From NCBI GenBank assembly GCA_020073245.1, contig JAIQFQ010000013.1, positions 1-64,000 of the forward strand: a DNA stretch of 64,000 nt, in the 5' to 3' direction. The notes under the pieces are model-generated. The model saw only the letters and a program-made list of their open reading frames with translations. It made no database searches and was not told where the DNA came from. How positions within the stretch are numbered: position 1 is the first letter of the stretch; each line of letters starts with the position of its first letter. Below are positions 7,197 through 15,925 of the stretch, one piece after another. A program made the translations under genes and the position numbers. Origin of the DNA: Terriglobia bacterium (GTDB lineage: Bacteria; Acidobacteriota; Thermoanaerobaculia; Thermoanaerobaculales; Thermoanaerobaculaceae).

Positions 7197-8768
7197 GTGA
7201 CCGCCCTAATGATCCTCGCAGATGCCGTCGTAGTAATTGTGGCGGCATTAGCTGCAGCCTGGTTCGTCGGCCGGAGGGCCAGGGCCAAGCTCGAGCAGAC
7301 GCACCGTGACGCGGAGCTAGAGGCCCGCCGCATGTTGGCGGCGGCGCAGCAGGAAGCGGAGCAGCGCCTTCGTGACGCGGGCGTGGAGGCGAGGGAGAAG
7401 CTCCTTACCGCACGCTCCGAGTTTGAACGCGAGACCCACGAATACCGGCAAGAGCTGTTGGCGCTGGAGCGTCGCCTGGACCAGCGGGAAGGCGCGCTCG
7501 ACGAGCGCGCACGCAACGTCGACGCCCAGGTCAAGGATCTCGAGGACAGGAAGCACCAAGTCGAGGAGCGCGAGACTGTCCTCGCCCTGCAGGAAGACGC
7601 CCTGGCGGCAGCCGCTGCCGAGCAGCGGGCACAACTCGAGCGCATCGCCGGCCTCACCTCCGACCAGGCCAAGGCCGAACTGGTACGAGCGATGGAGAAC
7701 GACGCCCGCATGGACGCCGCGAAGACCCTGAGGCGGATCGAGGAGGAGGCAAACCAGGAGGCAACGAACCGCGCCCGCCGCGTGATATCGCTCGCCATTC
7801 AGCGCATCGCGGCCGAGCACGTGGTGGAGAGCACCGTGTCGGTGGTTGACCTGCCCAACGACGAGATGAAGGGTCGCATCATCGGACGGGAAGGTCGCAA
7901 CATCAGGGCCCTTGAGACCGCTACCGGCGTCGACCTCATCGTGGATGACACGCCGGGTGCCGTGCTGCTGTCGTGCTTCGACCCGGTGCGCCGGGAGGTC
8001 GCGCGGCTCTCGCTCGAGCGCCTGATGCTGGACGGGCGCATCCACCCCGGGCGCATCGAGGAAGTGGTGGGGAAGATCCGGCAGGAGCTCGAGGAGAAGA
8101 TCTTCCGCGACGGCGAGGCTGCCGCCATCGAGCTCGGCCAGCCGGACTTCCACCCGGAGATCCTCAGGCTTCTGGGTCGCCTCCAATATCGCACCTCGTA
8201 CGGGCAGAACGTCCTCTTGCACTCGAAGGAGGTCGCCTGGCTCTCCGCGCACATGGCCACCGAGCTCGGCGTCAACGTCCGCGTCGCCAAGCGGGCCGGC
8301 CTCGTGCATGACATCGGCAAGGCGGTGGACCGGGAGATGGAGGGAACCCACCTCACCATCGGCCGTGACCTGCTGCGCAAGTACGGCGAGTCCGAAGAGG
8401 TCGTCCACGCGATGGAGTGTCACCACGGCGACGTGGACGCGCGCTCGATCGAGGCCGTCCTCGTGACGGCGGCGGACGCGCTTTCGGCGGCGCGGCCGGG
8501 CGCTCGGCGCGAGATTCTCGAGAGTTACCTCAAGCGTCTCGAGAAGCTCGAAGGGATAGCGAACGAGTTCAAGGGTGTGCAGAAGGCGTTCGCGATCCAG
8601 GCCGGTCGAGAGCTGCGCATCGTCGTGGAGTCCGAGAAGCTCTCCGACGAGGATGCGGTCTGGCTCTCGCGTGACATCGCCAAGAAGATCGAGGCCGAGC
8701 TCACGTACCCGGGGCAGATCAAGGTGACGGTGATCAGGGAGACCCGCGCGGTGGAGTACGCACGGTAA
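7197..8768 (+). CDS. rny: Ribonuclease Y
   Basis: 523 residues in the standard order: an N-terminal membrane anchor (residues ~5-24), a long charged coiled coil (~30-200), a KH RNA-binding domain (~213-275, with [15 protein letters not shown] containing the GREG loop) and an HD domain (~325-430, with [23 protein letters not shown] and the [15 protein letters not shown] signature). RNase Y is a membrane-tethered 5'-end-sensing endoribonuclease that initiates mRNA decay. GTG 7197 follows an AAAGGGGGG Shine-Dalgarno. It follows the 6S-like RNA and ends before an intergenic hairpin at 8794-8836. All metal-binding HD residues appear present. Confidence 0.95.
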   Translation: MTALMILADAVVVIVAALAAAWFVGRRARAKLEQTHRDAELEARRMLAAAQQEAEQRLRDAGVEAREKLLTARSEFERETHEYRQELLALERRLDQREGALDERARNVDAQVKDLEDRKHQVEERETVLALQEDALAAAAAEQRAQLERIAGLTSDQAKAELVRAMENDARMDAAKTLRRIEEEANQEATNRARRVISLAIQRIAAEHVVESTVSVVDLPNDEMKGRIIGREGRNIRALETATGVDLIVDDTPGAVLLSCFDPVRREVARLSLERLMLDGRIHPGRIEEVVGKIRQELEEKIFRDGEAAAIELGQPDFHPEILRLLGRLQYRTSYGQNVLLHSKEVAWLSAHMATELGVNVRVAKRAGLVHDIGKAVDREMEGTHLTIGRDLLRKYGESEEVVHAMECHHGDVDARSIEAVLVTAADALSAARPGARREILESYLKRLEKLEGIANEFKGVQKAFAIQAGRELRIVVESEKLSDEDAVWLSRDIAKKIEAELTYPGQIKVTVIRETRAVEYAR

Positions 8769-8793
8769 AGGCGTGGCTGGCAGCGGACCTACT

Positions 8794-8836
8794 GTCCGGG
8801 CGGGGGGCCCGCGTCCGCTCCACCCGCCCGCCCGGA
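8794..8836 (+). terminator. GC hairpin downstream of rny, possible terminator
   Basis: Perfect 10-bp stem TCCGGGCGGG (8794-8803) with CCCGCCCGGA (8827-8836), 25 bases after the rny stop. There is no clear U-tract after it, so it may only stabilise the 3' end or act with Rho. Confidence 0.35.
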
Positions 8837-8885
8837 TGCTCTAGCTTCCCCGTGCCCCCGCTCGCCACGCCGGAGTCGCGTCTCG

Positions 8886-9257
8886 CCCATGGCGTCTCTG
8901 ATTGCGGCCACGCGTCCTGATGTAGCCTCCGGCTACACTCCGGCGCAGGCCGCTCCCGCGCCTTGCGATAGGCCCAACGGCGGCCGAGCGGCTACACGCC
9001 TGCTTTCCTCGCCCTTCCTTCTCCGTTTCTCCGAACTCGGAGCCCCGAGCCCCGAACCTCGAACTCGGTGTCATTGCGAGCCCTACCGCAGGCAGGGCGA
9101 AGCAATCTCGTGGTCACCGCGACGTCGGAGACACGGCAGGAGGACCGGGATTGCTTCGTTGGTCCGCCTGCGGCGAGCCTCCTCGCAATGACATCGGGTT
9201 CGGGGCGACGACAACCCTGCCGGCCACTGTCCACAATCCACGAGCCACGCGCCACAG
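8886..9257. repeat. Composite dispersed repeat, copy 1
   Basis: Three modules. Module 1 (~8895-9000) contains GTAGCCTCCGGCTACACTCC and CCGCTCCCGCGCCTTGC and CGGCTACACGCCT. Module 2 (~9070-9193) has imperfect inverted ends, TGTCATTGCGAG and CTCGCAATGACAT, with inner inverted pair GAAGCAATCTC / GGGATTGCTTC. Module 3 (9222-9257) is a degenerate CCAC-rich run (CACAATCCACGAGCCACG). The same three modules in the same order recur at 26443-26814. Nothing in it resembles a transposase. Confidence 0.8.
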
Positions 9258-9364
9258 TCTCTCCCGCGTAGAAGAAACCAGGGTAGGATCGCTGCCGTAC
9301 AAAATGGAAGTTCGGTGCCAGTGTGGGAGTTCCCGCACGAGAGGGCGCGCCGAGGAGGCGAAGC

Positions 9365-10303
9365 GTGAGTTCTGATGTCGTTCTCGCAGTACGCGGCGTC
9401 AACAAGACGTTCGGGAGCGTGCGCGCGGTGGACGCCCTGTCGTTCTCCGTCGCGCGTGGCACCATCACCGGCCTTTTGGGGCGCAACGGGGCAGGGAAGA
9501 CGACGACGCTGCGCATGATCAACGGAATCTTCTTGCCGGATTCCGGGACGATCGAGCTATTCGGTACGACGGATGCCGCCGCCGCCCGCGACCGCATCGG
9601 CTACCTCCCCGAGGAGCGCGGCCTCTACCGCAAAATGAAGGTGATCGACCAGCTCCTTTTCCTGGCCGAGATCAAGGGGCACCGCCCGTCCGACGCTAAG
9701 CCGCGTGCGGAGACGTGGCTGAGGCGCTTCGACCTCTGGGAGAAGCGCGCGAGCAAGCTCGAGGAGCTCTCCAAGGGGAACCAGCAGAAGGTCCAGCTCA
9801 TCGGCGCGCTGCTCCACGACCCCGAGGTCCTGACTCTCGACGAGCCGATGTCCGGGCTCGACCCGGTCAACGTCGTGCTCGTGCGTTCGATCTTCAAGGA
9901 GCTCAAGGCCGAGGGACGCACGATTCTGCTCTCCACCCACATGATGGGAGAGGCCGAGAAGATGGTGGACGACATCGTCCTCATCCACGAGGGCCGCACG
10001 GTGCTCGCCGGCGAGCTGGAGCACGTGAAGAGCTCCTTCGGCTCCAACACGGTCCACCTCGCGTTCGAAGGGGACGGATCGTTCCTCGCCGGGCTGCCAG
10101 GCGTGTCGAGCGCACGGGTGGACACGAACGCGGCGGAGCTGCGCCTCGTGCCGGGTTCCGACCCGCAGGCGGTGCTGGCGGCGGTGGTCCCGAAATTGCG
10201 GGTGACCCGGTTCGAGATCGCGGCTCCGTCGCTCGAGGAGATCTTCATCGACAGGGTCGGGGCCGGCACTGTCGCGAACCGGCCGGCGGAGGTGGCATCA
10301 TGA
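9365..10303 (+). CDS. ABC transporter ATP-binding protein, NatA-like
   Basis: 312 residues from GTG 9365, chosen because GAGGAGG lies just upstream. Walker A is GLLGRNGAGKTTTLR, the signature is LSKGNQQKVQ (variant of LSGGQ typical of this subfamily), Walker B VLTLDEPMSGLD, then the switch His in LLSTHMMGEAEKM. The C-terminal ~90 residues match the DUF4162-like tail of NatA/CcmA-type ATPases. Overlaps the next gene by 4 bases (ATGA), so the two encode one exporter. NatAB of Bacillus extrudes Na+; the cargo here is not determinable from sequence. Confidence 0.88.
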   Translation: MSSDVVLAVRGVNKTFGSVRAVDALSFSVARGTITGLLGRNGAGKTTTLRMINGIFLPDSGTIELFGTTDAAAARDRIGYLPEERGLYRKMKVIDQLLFLAEIKGHRPSDAKPRAETWLRRFDLWEKRASKLEELSKGNQQKVQLIGALLHDPEVLTLDEPMSGLDPVNVVLVRSIFKELKAEGRTILLSTHMMGEAEKMVDDIVLIHEGRTVLAGELEHVKSSFGSNTVHLAFEGDGSFLAGLPGVSSARVDTNAAELRLVPGSDPQAVLAAVVPKLRVTRFEIAAPSLEEIFIDRVGAGTVANRPAEVAS

Positions 10304-11646
10304 GCAAGACGCTCGCCGTCCTCAAGCGAGAATACCTCGAGGTCGTCCGCAAGAAGTCCTTCATCATCATGACGCTCATCTTCCCGTTCCTGATGGCCGC
10401 GCTGATGTTCGTGCCCACCCTGCTGATGATGAAGGGCATCGAGGGCAAGCGCGTCGTGGTGGTGGACGGCACGGCGAGGCTGCAGGAGGCGTTCAGCGCC
10501 AAGCGGCCGACGCCGCCTCCGGAACAGCCCGCGAGCAAGGCCGCGAGGGAGCTCGGCAAGCGGGCCGAGACGCAAGCGGGCGGAAAGGCGCTCGAGCTCA
10601 AGACCGATTACGTGGCGGCGACAGGTGACGCCAAGGCGGCGGCGCAGCCGTACCTCGACCGTCTCAGGGAGAACGGCAGCGGCCGGCACGAGCGGTTGGA
10701 CGGGGTGCTGCTGATACCGTCTGACGCGTTCACCAACACCGACGCCAAGCTCGTCTACTACAGCCGTGCGGTGAGCGACATCATGACCGAGGAGCGCCTC
10801 GCGAGCACCGTCAACCACGCGCTTTCGCGCGAGAGGTTGGCCGGGCGGGGGATCGGAGCCGTCGAGGCGGACCGGCTCCTCAAGCGCCTCGAGCTCGAGG
10901 GCGTCAAGGTTTCCAAGAGCGGCGAAGAGAAGAAGGGTGGCGAGCTGTCGTTCCTTGTGGGGTTCATCTTCGCCGCGCTGCTGCTGTTCCCGACCATGAT
11001 CCACGGCCAGGAGGTGATGCGGGGGATTGTGCAGGAGAAGACCGAGCGCGTGGTGGAGATCCTGATCTCTTCCATGCCGTCGTTCGACCTGCTGTCCGGG
11101 AAGGTGATGGGCCTCGCGCTCGTGGGGCTCACGCAGGTCGGCGCGTGGCTGGCAATGGGCGGCGCGATGGCGGTTTACACCGGCGGCGCCGCGTTGGTCG
11201 CTGGCGTCAACGTCTTCCAGGCTGTGGACCTCAGGGTCATTCCGTGGTTCTTCGTGTTCTTCCTGCTCGGGTACCTGACGTTCGTCTGCATCTACGCTGT
11301 CGGTGGCGCGATCTCCAACTCCGACAAGGAGGCGCAGCAGTTCATGGGGCCGATCATGATGGTCGCGATGGTCCCGTGGATGCTCGCGTTCCCGATCCTG
11401 CAGAACCCCGAGTCCACGCTCGCGACGGTACTCTCGCTCGTCCCGGTGTTCACACCGATCACCATGTTCATGCGGATCATCGTGAGCGAGCCGCCGCTGT
11501 GGCAGATCGGGATCTCGGTGGCCGTGTCCGTCGCGACCGTCGTGGCGTTCTTCTGGATGACGGCGAAGATCTTCCGGGTCGGGATTCTCTCGTACGGGAA
11601 GCGGCCAAGCCCCGCCGAGCTCTGGCGCTGGCTGAAAGTGGCCTGA
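10300..11646 (+). CDS. ABC-2 type permease, NatB-like
   Basis: 448 residues. One membrane segment near the N-terminus (residues ~20-44, IIMTLIFPFLMAALMFVPTLL), a large extracytoplasmic region of ~180 residues, then five or six clustered membrane segments, the DUF3526/ABC-2 NatB arrangement. The motif QEVMRGIVQEKTERVVEILISS precedes the membrane block and is diagnostic of this permease group. ATG 10300 overlaps the ATPase stop. Followed by a strong terminator at 11689-11719. Confidence 0.88.
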   Translation: MSKTLAVLKREYLEVVRKKSFIIMTLIFPFLMAALMFVPTLLMMKGIEGKRVVVVDGTARLQEAFSAKRPTPPPEQPASKAARELGKRAETQAGGKALELKTDYVAATGDAKAAAQPYLDRLRENGSGRHERLDGVLLIPSDAFTNTDAKLVYYSRAVSDIMTEERLASTVNHALSRERLAGRGIGAVEADRLLKRLELEGVKVSKSGEEKKGGELSFLVGFIFAALLLFPTMIHGQEVMRGIVQEKTERVVEILISSMPSFDLLSGKVMGLALVGLTQVGAWLAMGGAMAVYTGGAALVAGVNVFQAVDLRVIPWFFVFFLLGYLTFVCIYAVGGAISNSDKEAQQFMGPIMMVAMVPWMLAFPILQNPESTLATVLSLVPVFTPITMFMRIIVSEPPLWQIGISVAVSVATVVAFFWMTAKIFRVGILSYGKRPSPAELWRWLKVA

Positions 11647-11688
11647 GCCAGGCCGTCCAACTCGCCTCTCCGCGGCGGAGCGCTCGCT

Positions 11689-11719
11689 TCTTCCCCTGCG
11701 GGGAGGCCTGTTTTCTTTT
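11689..11719 (+). terminator. Rho-independent terminator for the ABC transporter pair
   Basis: Stem TTCCCC / GGGGAG around a TGC loop, followed after a few bases by the U-rich tract TGTTTTCTTTT at 11710-11719. It lies 43 bases after the permease stop. Confidence 0.65.
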
Positions 11720-12385
11720 GCCCCTCGGGATCGCGGCCCTCCTCGCTTGCTCGCCCCCGGTCGCTGCGGCAATCCTGTGCGGGGATCCCGCGCCAACCCG
11801 CCCTCCCACCCGGCGCTTGTGACCCCCGCGCCCCCACGCTCGGCTCGCCGGAGGCGAGCGTCACTCAGGAATCCTCGGCCGCGACCCAGCAGCGCGTCCC
11901 GGAACGGGGGCCCCTCGGTGTCCGCAAAGGAAGAGACGCGTCACCGACACCCCGTTCCGGATCCGCGCGCTGGGGGCCCCGCGGCCTCGGATCAACTGCC
12001 GCTTCACCCGAGGGGCTGAGTTGAATACCCCCCGCCCGGGGTTCCTGTCGTCATCGCAAGTGGACCGCGTCTTGCAAGAGTCGCGGTTCCCCTACCTCAG
12101 CGCTAACGGGTATCGGCGACGGCGACACGTGTGATGGGTGTGGGGTATTCAATCCGCCGGTGCTGTGGGTGGCCGATGGCTCCGCAGCCCGCGGGCACCG
12201 GACGGGCGATCCGCACTGGGGTGTCGGTGACGCGTCCTTACGCGGACACCGAGGGGCCCCGGCGCGGATCGCCCAGTCCGGTCGCGGGCGGAGGAGTCCG
12301 AGGGCGCAGGCCGCGGGGGCGGCCAAGCCCGAGGGCGGCCATCCCGCAGCACCGGCAAAAAAAAGGCGTGCCCGCAGGGCAAGAA
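11690..12385. repeat. Pair of inverted related repeats between convergent genes
   Basis: The sequence from 11690 rightwards resembles the reverse complement of 12385 leftwards. Perfect matching blocks: GGGGCCCCTCGGTGTCCGC (11907-11925 versus 12241-12259), GACGCGTCACCGACACCCC (11935-11953 versus 12217-12235), TTGAATACCCC (12021-12031 versus 12141-12151); the outermost blocks are the two terminators. The centre is near 12086. The arms also contain GGTGTC/GACACC pairs that could fold locally. Confidence 0.75.
12357..12385 (-). terminator. Rho-independent terminator for the aldehyde dehydrogenase
   Basis: On the minus strand, stem GCCC-TGC-GGGC (12370-12380) is followed by ACGCC and a run of eight U (12357-12364). 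It mirrors the terminator at 11689-11719 on the other strand. Confidence 0.7.
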
Positions 12386-12449
12386 CGGGAAGCCTTCACG
12401 GAGTGGATCGAGGAGGCCCGTCGACGCTGCGACGCGGCCGGGGTGCAGG

Positions 12450-13874
12450 CTAGCTGCGGCGCAGCACGAGCAGGCGCGGTTCGGTCATCTCCTCGACTGC
12501 GAAGCGCGGGCCCTCTCGGCCGACGCCGGACTGCTTGACGCCACCGTACGGCATCGGGTCGCTGCGCCATGAAGGGATGTCGCCCTGGATCACGGCCCCG
12601 ACCTCGAGCGCGGCGAACGCCCGCTGGATCTTCTCGACGTCGCGGGTGAAGACGCCGGCCTGGAGGCCGAAGCGCGAGTCGTTGACAAGCGCCAGCACCT
12701 CCTCGAAGTCGCGGTAGGGCCGCACGACGGCGACGGGCGCGAACGCCTCCTCGCACCAGAGGGGGGCATCGTCGGGCACGCCCTCGAGGGCGACCGGACA
12801 TACCACCGAGCCCTCGCGGCGCTTCGCGTTGAGACAGCGCGCGCCGCGGCGCTCGGTCTCGGCGATCCACGCCTCGATGCGGTCCGCGTCGCTTGGCGTG
12901 ATCATCGGCCCGCACAGCGTCTCCTTGGCCGCGGGGTCCCCGGTCGCGAACGCGGCGGTCGCAGCCGCGAAGGCTCCCGTGAACGCGGCCGCGATCTGGT
13001 GGTGGACGAGCACGCGCTGAACCGAGATGCACGACTGCCCCGCGTACGAGTAGGCGCCGAGCGCAATCCGCTGGGCGACGGCCTGGAGGTCCCCGGCGTC
13101 GGGCTCCACGATGACCGCCGCGTTGCCGCCCAGCTCGAGGGCGACCTTGCGATCCCAGGCCTTCTGCTTGAGGTGCCAGCCGACCGCCGCCGAGCCCGTG
13201 AACGTCAGGAGGCGGACCCGCGCGTCGTCGAGGAGCGCGGCGGCCTCGGCGCCGCCGCACGGAACCACATTGACGCCCCCGGCCGGCAGGCCGGCATTGT
13301 GGAGGATCTCTGCGAGCACGAGCGCCGGCGAGGGCGTTTGCGACGCGGGCTTGAGGACGATCGGGCAGCCGGCCGCAACCGCGGGCCCGAGCTTGTGGGC
13401 GACGAGGTTCAGCGGGAAATTGAACGGGGTGATCCCGACGACCACACCGACCGGGAACCGGCGCAACAGGGCCATGCGCCCCGCCCCCGACGGGAACGCC
13501 TCGAGGTCGAGCAACTCGGCGTGCGGCGTGCGGGCGACGCGGGCCGACTCGGCGAACGTCTCCACGCACCGGTCCGCCTCCACCCTCGCGAGGGCGAGCG
13601 GCTTCCCGGCCTCCTCGACGAGGAGGTGGGCGAGCTCGTCGCGCCGGTGTGCGACCTCGGCCGCGGCCTTCTCGAGGATCCCGGCTCGTTGGTTGGGCGA
13701 CATCCTGGCCATCGGCTCCCGGGTCGCGGCCGCGGCGTCGAGCGCAGCGAACAGCTCGTCTTTTCCTGCCCTCGCCACGCGGGCGACCTCGTGCCCGTCG
13801 TACGGGGACTTCACGGCGATCGTGGCGGACGTCATCCGCCCCTGACCGGAAATGAACGCTCCAAGCTCTCGCAT
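12450..13874 (-). CDS. NAD(P)-dependent aldehyde dehydrogenase
   Basis: 474 residues, full length for the ALDH superfamily. Oxidises an aldehyde to the acid with NAD(P)+. Catalytic residues are in place: Asn152 in TPFNFPLN, Lys175 in VLKPAS, the general base Glu247 in LELGGN and the nucleophile Cys282 in GQSCISVQRV; the LTFTGSAAVG cofactor loop is also present. The sequence is closest in style to glyceraldehyde-3-phosphate (non-phosphorylating) or succinate-semialdehyde type enzymes, but the substrate cannot be assigned. ATG 13874 is preceded by GGGAGG; an internal Met at residue 14 is an alternative start. It is monocistronic, with its own terminator at 12357-12385. Confidence 0.9.
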   Translation of the reverse strand: MRELGAFISGQGRMTSATIAVKSPYDGHEVARVARAGKDELFAALDAAAATREPMARMSPNQRAGILEKAAAEVAHRRDELAHLLVEEAGKPLALARVEADRCVETFAESARVARTPHAELLDLEAFPSGAGRMALLRRFPVGVVVGITPFNFPLNLVAHKLGPAVAAGCPIVLKPASQTPSPALVLAEILHNAGLPAGGVNVVPCGGAEAAALLDDARVRLLTFTGSAAVGWHLKQKAWDRKVALELGGNAAVIVEPDAGDLQAVAQRIALGAYSYAGQSCISVQRVLVHHQIAAAFTGAFAAATAAFATGDPAAKETLCGPMITPSDADRIEAWIAETERRGARCLNAKRREGSVVCPVALEGVPDDAPLWCEEAFAPVAVVRPYRDFEEVLALVNDSRFGLQAGVFTRDVEKIQRAFAALEVGAVIQGDIPSWRSDPMPYGGVKQSGVGREGPRFAVEEMTEPRLLVLRRS

Positions 13875-13920
13875 GTCGGCCTCCCGGGGGACTTAATCGT
13901 AGCGCGACGGGCAAGAACGG

Positions 13921-14120
13921 CAGAGGATCGGAGGGGCAGAGGAGCTGAGGGGAGAGGGGAGAAGGCAGACGGAAGTGGGCAGCAGGGGAAGTACGGAACG
14001 GCGCAGTTGGTAGCTGTCTCTCGTCTACCTTCTACCCTCTTCCTTCTTCCGTTCACCGAGCCTTGGAACCCGCCCGTCGTTTCTCCTCCGCTCCTCGGCA
14101 CCTCTGCTCCTCAGCTGTTG
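13921..14120. repeat. Degenerate micro-repeat block, GGAGCAGAGG type, inverted pair
   Basis: Left arm 13921-13990 consists of approximate repeats of GAGGGGCAGAGGAGCTGAG and GAAGGCAGACGGAAG; right arm 14030-14120 carries the complement (TACCCTCTTCCTTCTTCC, then CTCCTCCGCTCCTCGG). Could fold as a ~200-nt imperfect hairpin. Confidence 0.65.
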
Positions 14121-14139
14121 GTGTCAGGCGTGCGGGGCG

Positions 14140-14178
14140 AAAGAAACAGGGGCCGCCTCCCCCCCAGTCAGCGGCCCC
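14140..14178 (-). terminator. Rho-independent terminator for porin gene 1
   Basis: Minus-strand stem GGGGCCGC / GCGGCCCC (14149-14156 with 14171-14178) followed by TGTTTCTTT. About 100 bases after the porin stop codon. Confidence 0.75.
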
Positions 14179-14281
14179 GATCCTGCCGAAGCAGGATGGA
14201 GGTTGCCCTCCGAACGGCCACAACGGGCAAACGGCGCGGATATTCCCGAGGTCGTCCATCCGGCCTGAAGTGCTTGAGCCT

Positions 14282-15646
14282 CTAGAAGTTGAACTGGAGC
14301 GTCAGCTGCGTGCGCCTGTCGTCCGGCTTGCTCTGATCATCGTATCTGACCAGGTCGTAGTCGAGGAGCAGGTCATTACCTTTGGCCAGGTGGTACGCGA
14401 TGCCCGCGATGATCCGGCTGTAGTTCTTGATGGGCTTGGTGGTGTCAGGCTTGAAGTCGTCGTAGCGGCCGAGCACGCTCCACTCCGGGGTGGGTTTGAC
14501 CTCAACAAACGCGGACCAGCCCGTGCGGTCGAGAGCGTTGCCGCGTGCGTCGAGCGCCTTGCCGGCGAGGTCGCCCTTCCCGGTGAGGTAGGTGCCCACC
14601 AGGTTGAGGTAGCGGCTCTCGAACGTCAACGCCCCGGAGCTCAGCGCCCACTTCGGCTCGGCGACGGTGTTCCCCTTGCCGGAAATCCCTGAGTACGTGA
14701 CCTGCAGACCCGGGATGACGTCGGGGAGAGGCCGGATCGTCAGGCGACCCTCGATCGGCTTGTCCGTGTTCTGCTCCGAGGCGGCATAGCCGCCGCCGTT
14801 GTAGACGCCGACCGCGAACGATCCGTAACGTCCCGGGAACGCGCTTGAAACTGTCTTCTGGTACTCCTCGGGCAGCTCACCTCCAAGAAGGGCGCCGACC
14901 ACGACGCCGACGTCGGCGGACGAGATCAACCCGGCACGGTCCATGAAGAGCGCGTCCTGCATCCGGTAGCGATCGATTTTCTCCTCGAAGTCAAGCCATG
15001 GCGTCTGCACCATGCCGAAGGCGACGTAGGGCTTCGTCAGGAGGCCGAGCCTCGCAGTCGAGAACGTCCCGTACGCGTACTTGAGCCGGTACTTCGTTTC
15101 GCCGGTCGTGGCGTCCTGCGTGACGTCGGGGGTTATTCGCGCCGAGAAGTACGGGGTGATGGCGGCGTTGACGTTGATGTACGCGCGCTTGACGACGAAC
15201 TTCGAGTAGTCCGAGCCGCTGGTCTGGCCGTCCTGGTACGAGATGAAGCCCGTGGCGCCGACACGCACCTGGCGAAAGGGTGCCGACGCCGTCGGAACCG
15301 GTTTCCGTATCGGCCTTTCGTACGCCGGGAGGTTGTACTTGAACAGGAAGAGATCGAGCGCGGTCTCGTTCTCGGCGACCACGGTCTCGCCTGCAGGTCC
15401 CCGGCCGGCAAGCGTGATCGCCGCCCCCATCTCACCCGATCGCTGGAACGTCTTGTACCGCTCGGAGGTGTTGAAGACGTAGATGCGGCCATCCTTCCTG
15501 ACCTCCTGGTAGTAGAGCCCCGTAACCTGCGCGCCAACGATCCCGGCAAGCAGAAGGAAGGAGACCGCAACGGCTAGCGCGGCGAGGAACGGCCGAGTGA
15601 GGTCGGGTTGCAAATCGAGGCCATGGCTGCGGCGGGGGGTCGTCAT
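14282..15646 (-). CDS. Outer membrane porin-like barrel protein 1
   Basis: 454 residues from ATG 15646, preceded by AGGAGG (an upstream Met at 15670 lacks an SD). A signal peptide covers roughly residues 15-42 (cleavage after VGAQ). Residues ~43-125 form a short domain (VTGLYYQEVRKDGRIYVFNT ... ETALDLFLFKYNLPAYERP) shared with the neighbouring gene product. The remainder alternates amphipathic strands with many aromatic residues and ends in NF, the C-terminal Phe signature of Omp85-inserted barrels; strand content resembles phosphate-selective porin O/P-like families. Solute unknown. Has its own terminator. Confidence 0.75.
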   Translation of the reverse strand: MTTPRRSHGLDLQPDLTRPFLAALAVAVSFLLLAGIVGAQVTGLYYQEVRKDGRIYVFNTSERYKTFQRSGEMGAAITLAGRGPAGETVVAENETALDLFLFKYNLPAYERPIRKPVPTASAPFRQVRVGATGFISYQDGQTSGSDYSKFVVKRAYINVNAAITPYFSARITPDVTQDATTGETKYRLKYAYGTFSTARLGLLTKPYVAFGMVQTPWLDFEEKIDRYRMQDALFMDRAGLISSADVGVVVGALLGGELPEEYQKTVSSAFPGRYGSFAVGVYNGGGYAASEQNTDKPIEGRLTIRPLPDVIPGLQVTYSGISGKGNTVAEPKWALSSGALTFESRYLNLVGTYLTGKGDLAGKALDARGNALDRTGWSAFVEVKPTPEWSVLGRYDDFKPDTTKPIKNYSRIIAGIAYHLAKGNDLLLDYDLVRYDDQSKPDDRRTQLTLQFNF

Positions 15647-15750
15647 CGCATCCTCCTGATGGGGACGCATCGTACCGCATGGACGGTGAATTTGTGAAAG
15701 AGAGGGCGAGGTACGGGCGCAGCGAGTCCGGGCGAAGGTTCAGAAGCGGG

Positions 15751-15921
15751 AGGTCGAGAATCGAAAGTCGAAACTCAGAAACGCCGACGATGGCGGACGC
15801 TAGCCTTCGACCTTGGACTTTCGACTTTCAACTGGGCGGTCGGGTGAAGGAAACGCCTCCCGCCCCGGCAAGTCCGCCGGGGCCGGAGGAACTTTCGACC
15901 TTCGACTTCGGACTGTCGACG
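15751..15921. repeat. Degenerate micro-repeat block, CGAAAGTCGAAA type
   Basis: 15751-15779 reads GGTCGAGAATCGAAAGTCG...; 15804-15832 carries the complement (TTCGACCTTGGACTTTCG, then ACTTTCAACTG); a third segment at 15891-15921 repeats it (TTTCGACCTTCGACTTCGG). The middle holds the terminator of porin 2. Confidence 0.7.
15845..15889 (-). terminator. Rho-independent terminator for porin gene 2
   Basis: Minus-strand stem built from GCCCCGGC and GCCGGGGC, extended by CCTCC/GGAGG flanks (15856-15869 with 15876-15889), then CGTTTCCTT. It lies 37 bases after the stop. Confidence 0.7.
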
Positions 15922-15925
15922 GTCG

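Larger units (their letters stand above)
8769..9364. other. Long intergenic stretch between rny and natA
   Basis: No gene is supported. It holds a GC hairpin (8794-8836) and the first copy of a composite dispersed repeat (8886-9257). Short open frames in it are produced by the repeat sequence and have no protein-like character. Confidence 0.7.
11647..12449. other. Convergent intergenic region, structured, no gene
   Basis: About 800 bases between natB (+) and the aldehyde dehydrogenase (-). It holds a terminator for each gene and a pair of related, inverted ~300-bp sequences. Open frames on both strands here are by-products of high GC and carry no recognisable protein. Confidence 0.7.
13875..14281. 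other. Intergenic: purine/pyrimidine micro-repeat block and porin terminator
   Basis: No gene. 13921-14120 is a degenerate GGAGCAGAGG-type run whose right part (CTCCTCCGCTCCTCGG, CTCTGCTCCTCAGCTG) is complementary to its left part. 14140-14178 is a terminator for the porin gene that follows on the minus strand. The rest shows nothing. Confidence 0.7.

Noticed and set aside
8889..9271. Short ORFs in the rny-natA gap
   Set aside because: Similar ORFs recur in the second repeat copy at 26443, so they come from the repeat rather than from genes.
9625..11796. 723-codon open frame on the minus strand opposite natA/natB
   Set aside because: Composition is that of the complement of a GC-rich coding region (Arg/His/Glu/Asp-rich, no hydrophobic core); the plus strand encodes clear ABC proteins.
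12131..12538. Open frames in the natB/aldehyde dehydrogenase gap
   Set aside because: They lie in inverted repeats and terminators; translation is Arg/Pro/Gly-rich with no domain.
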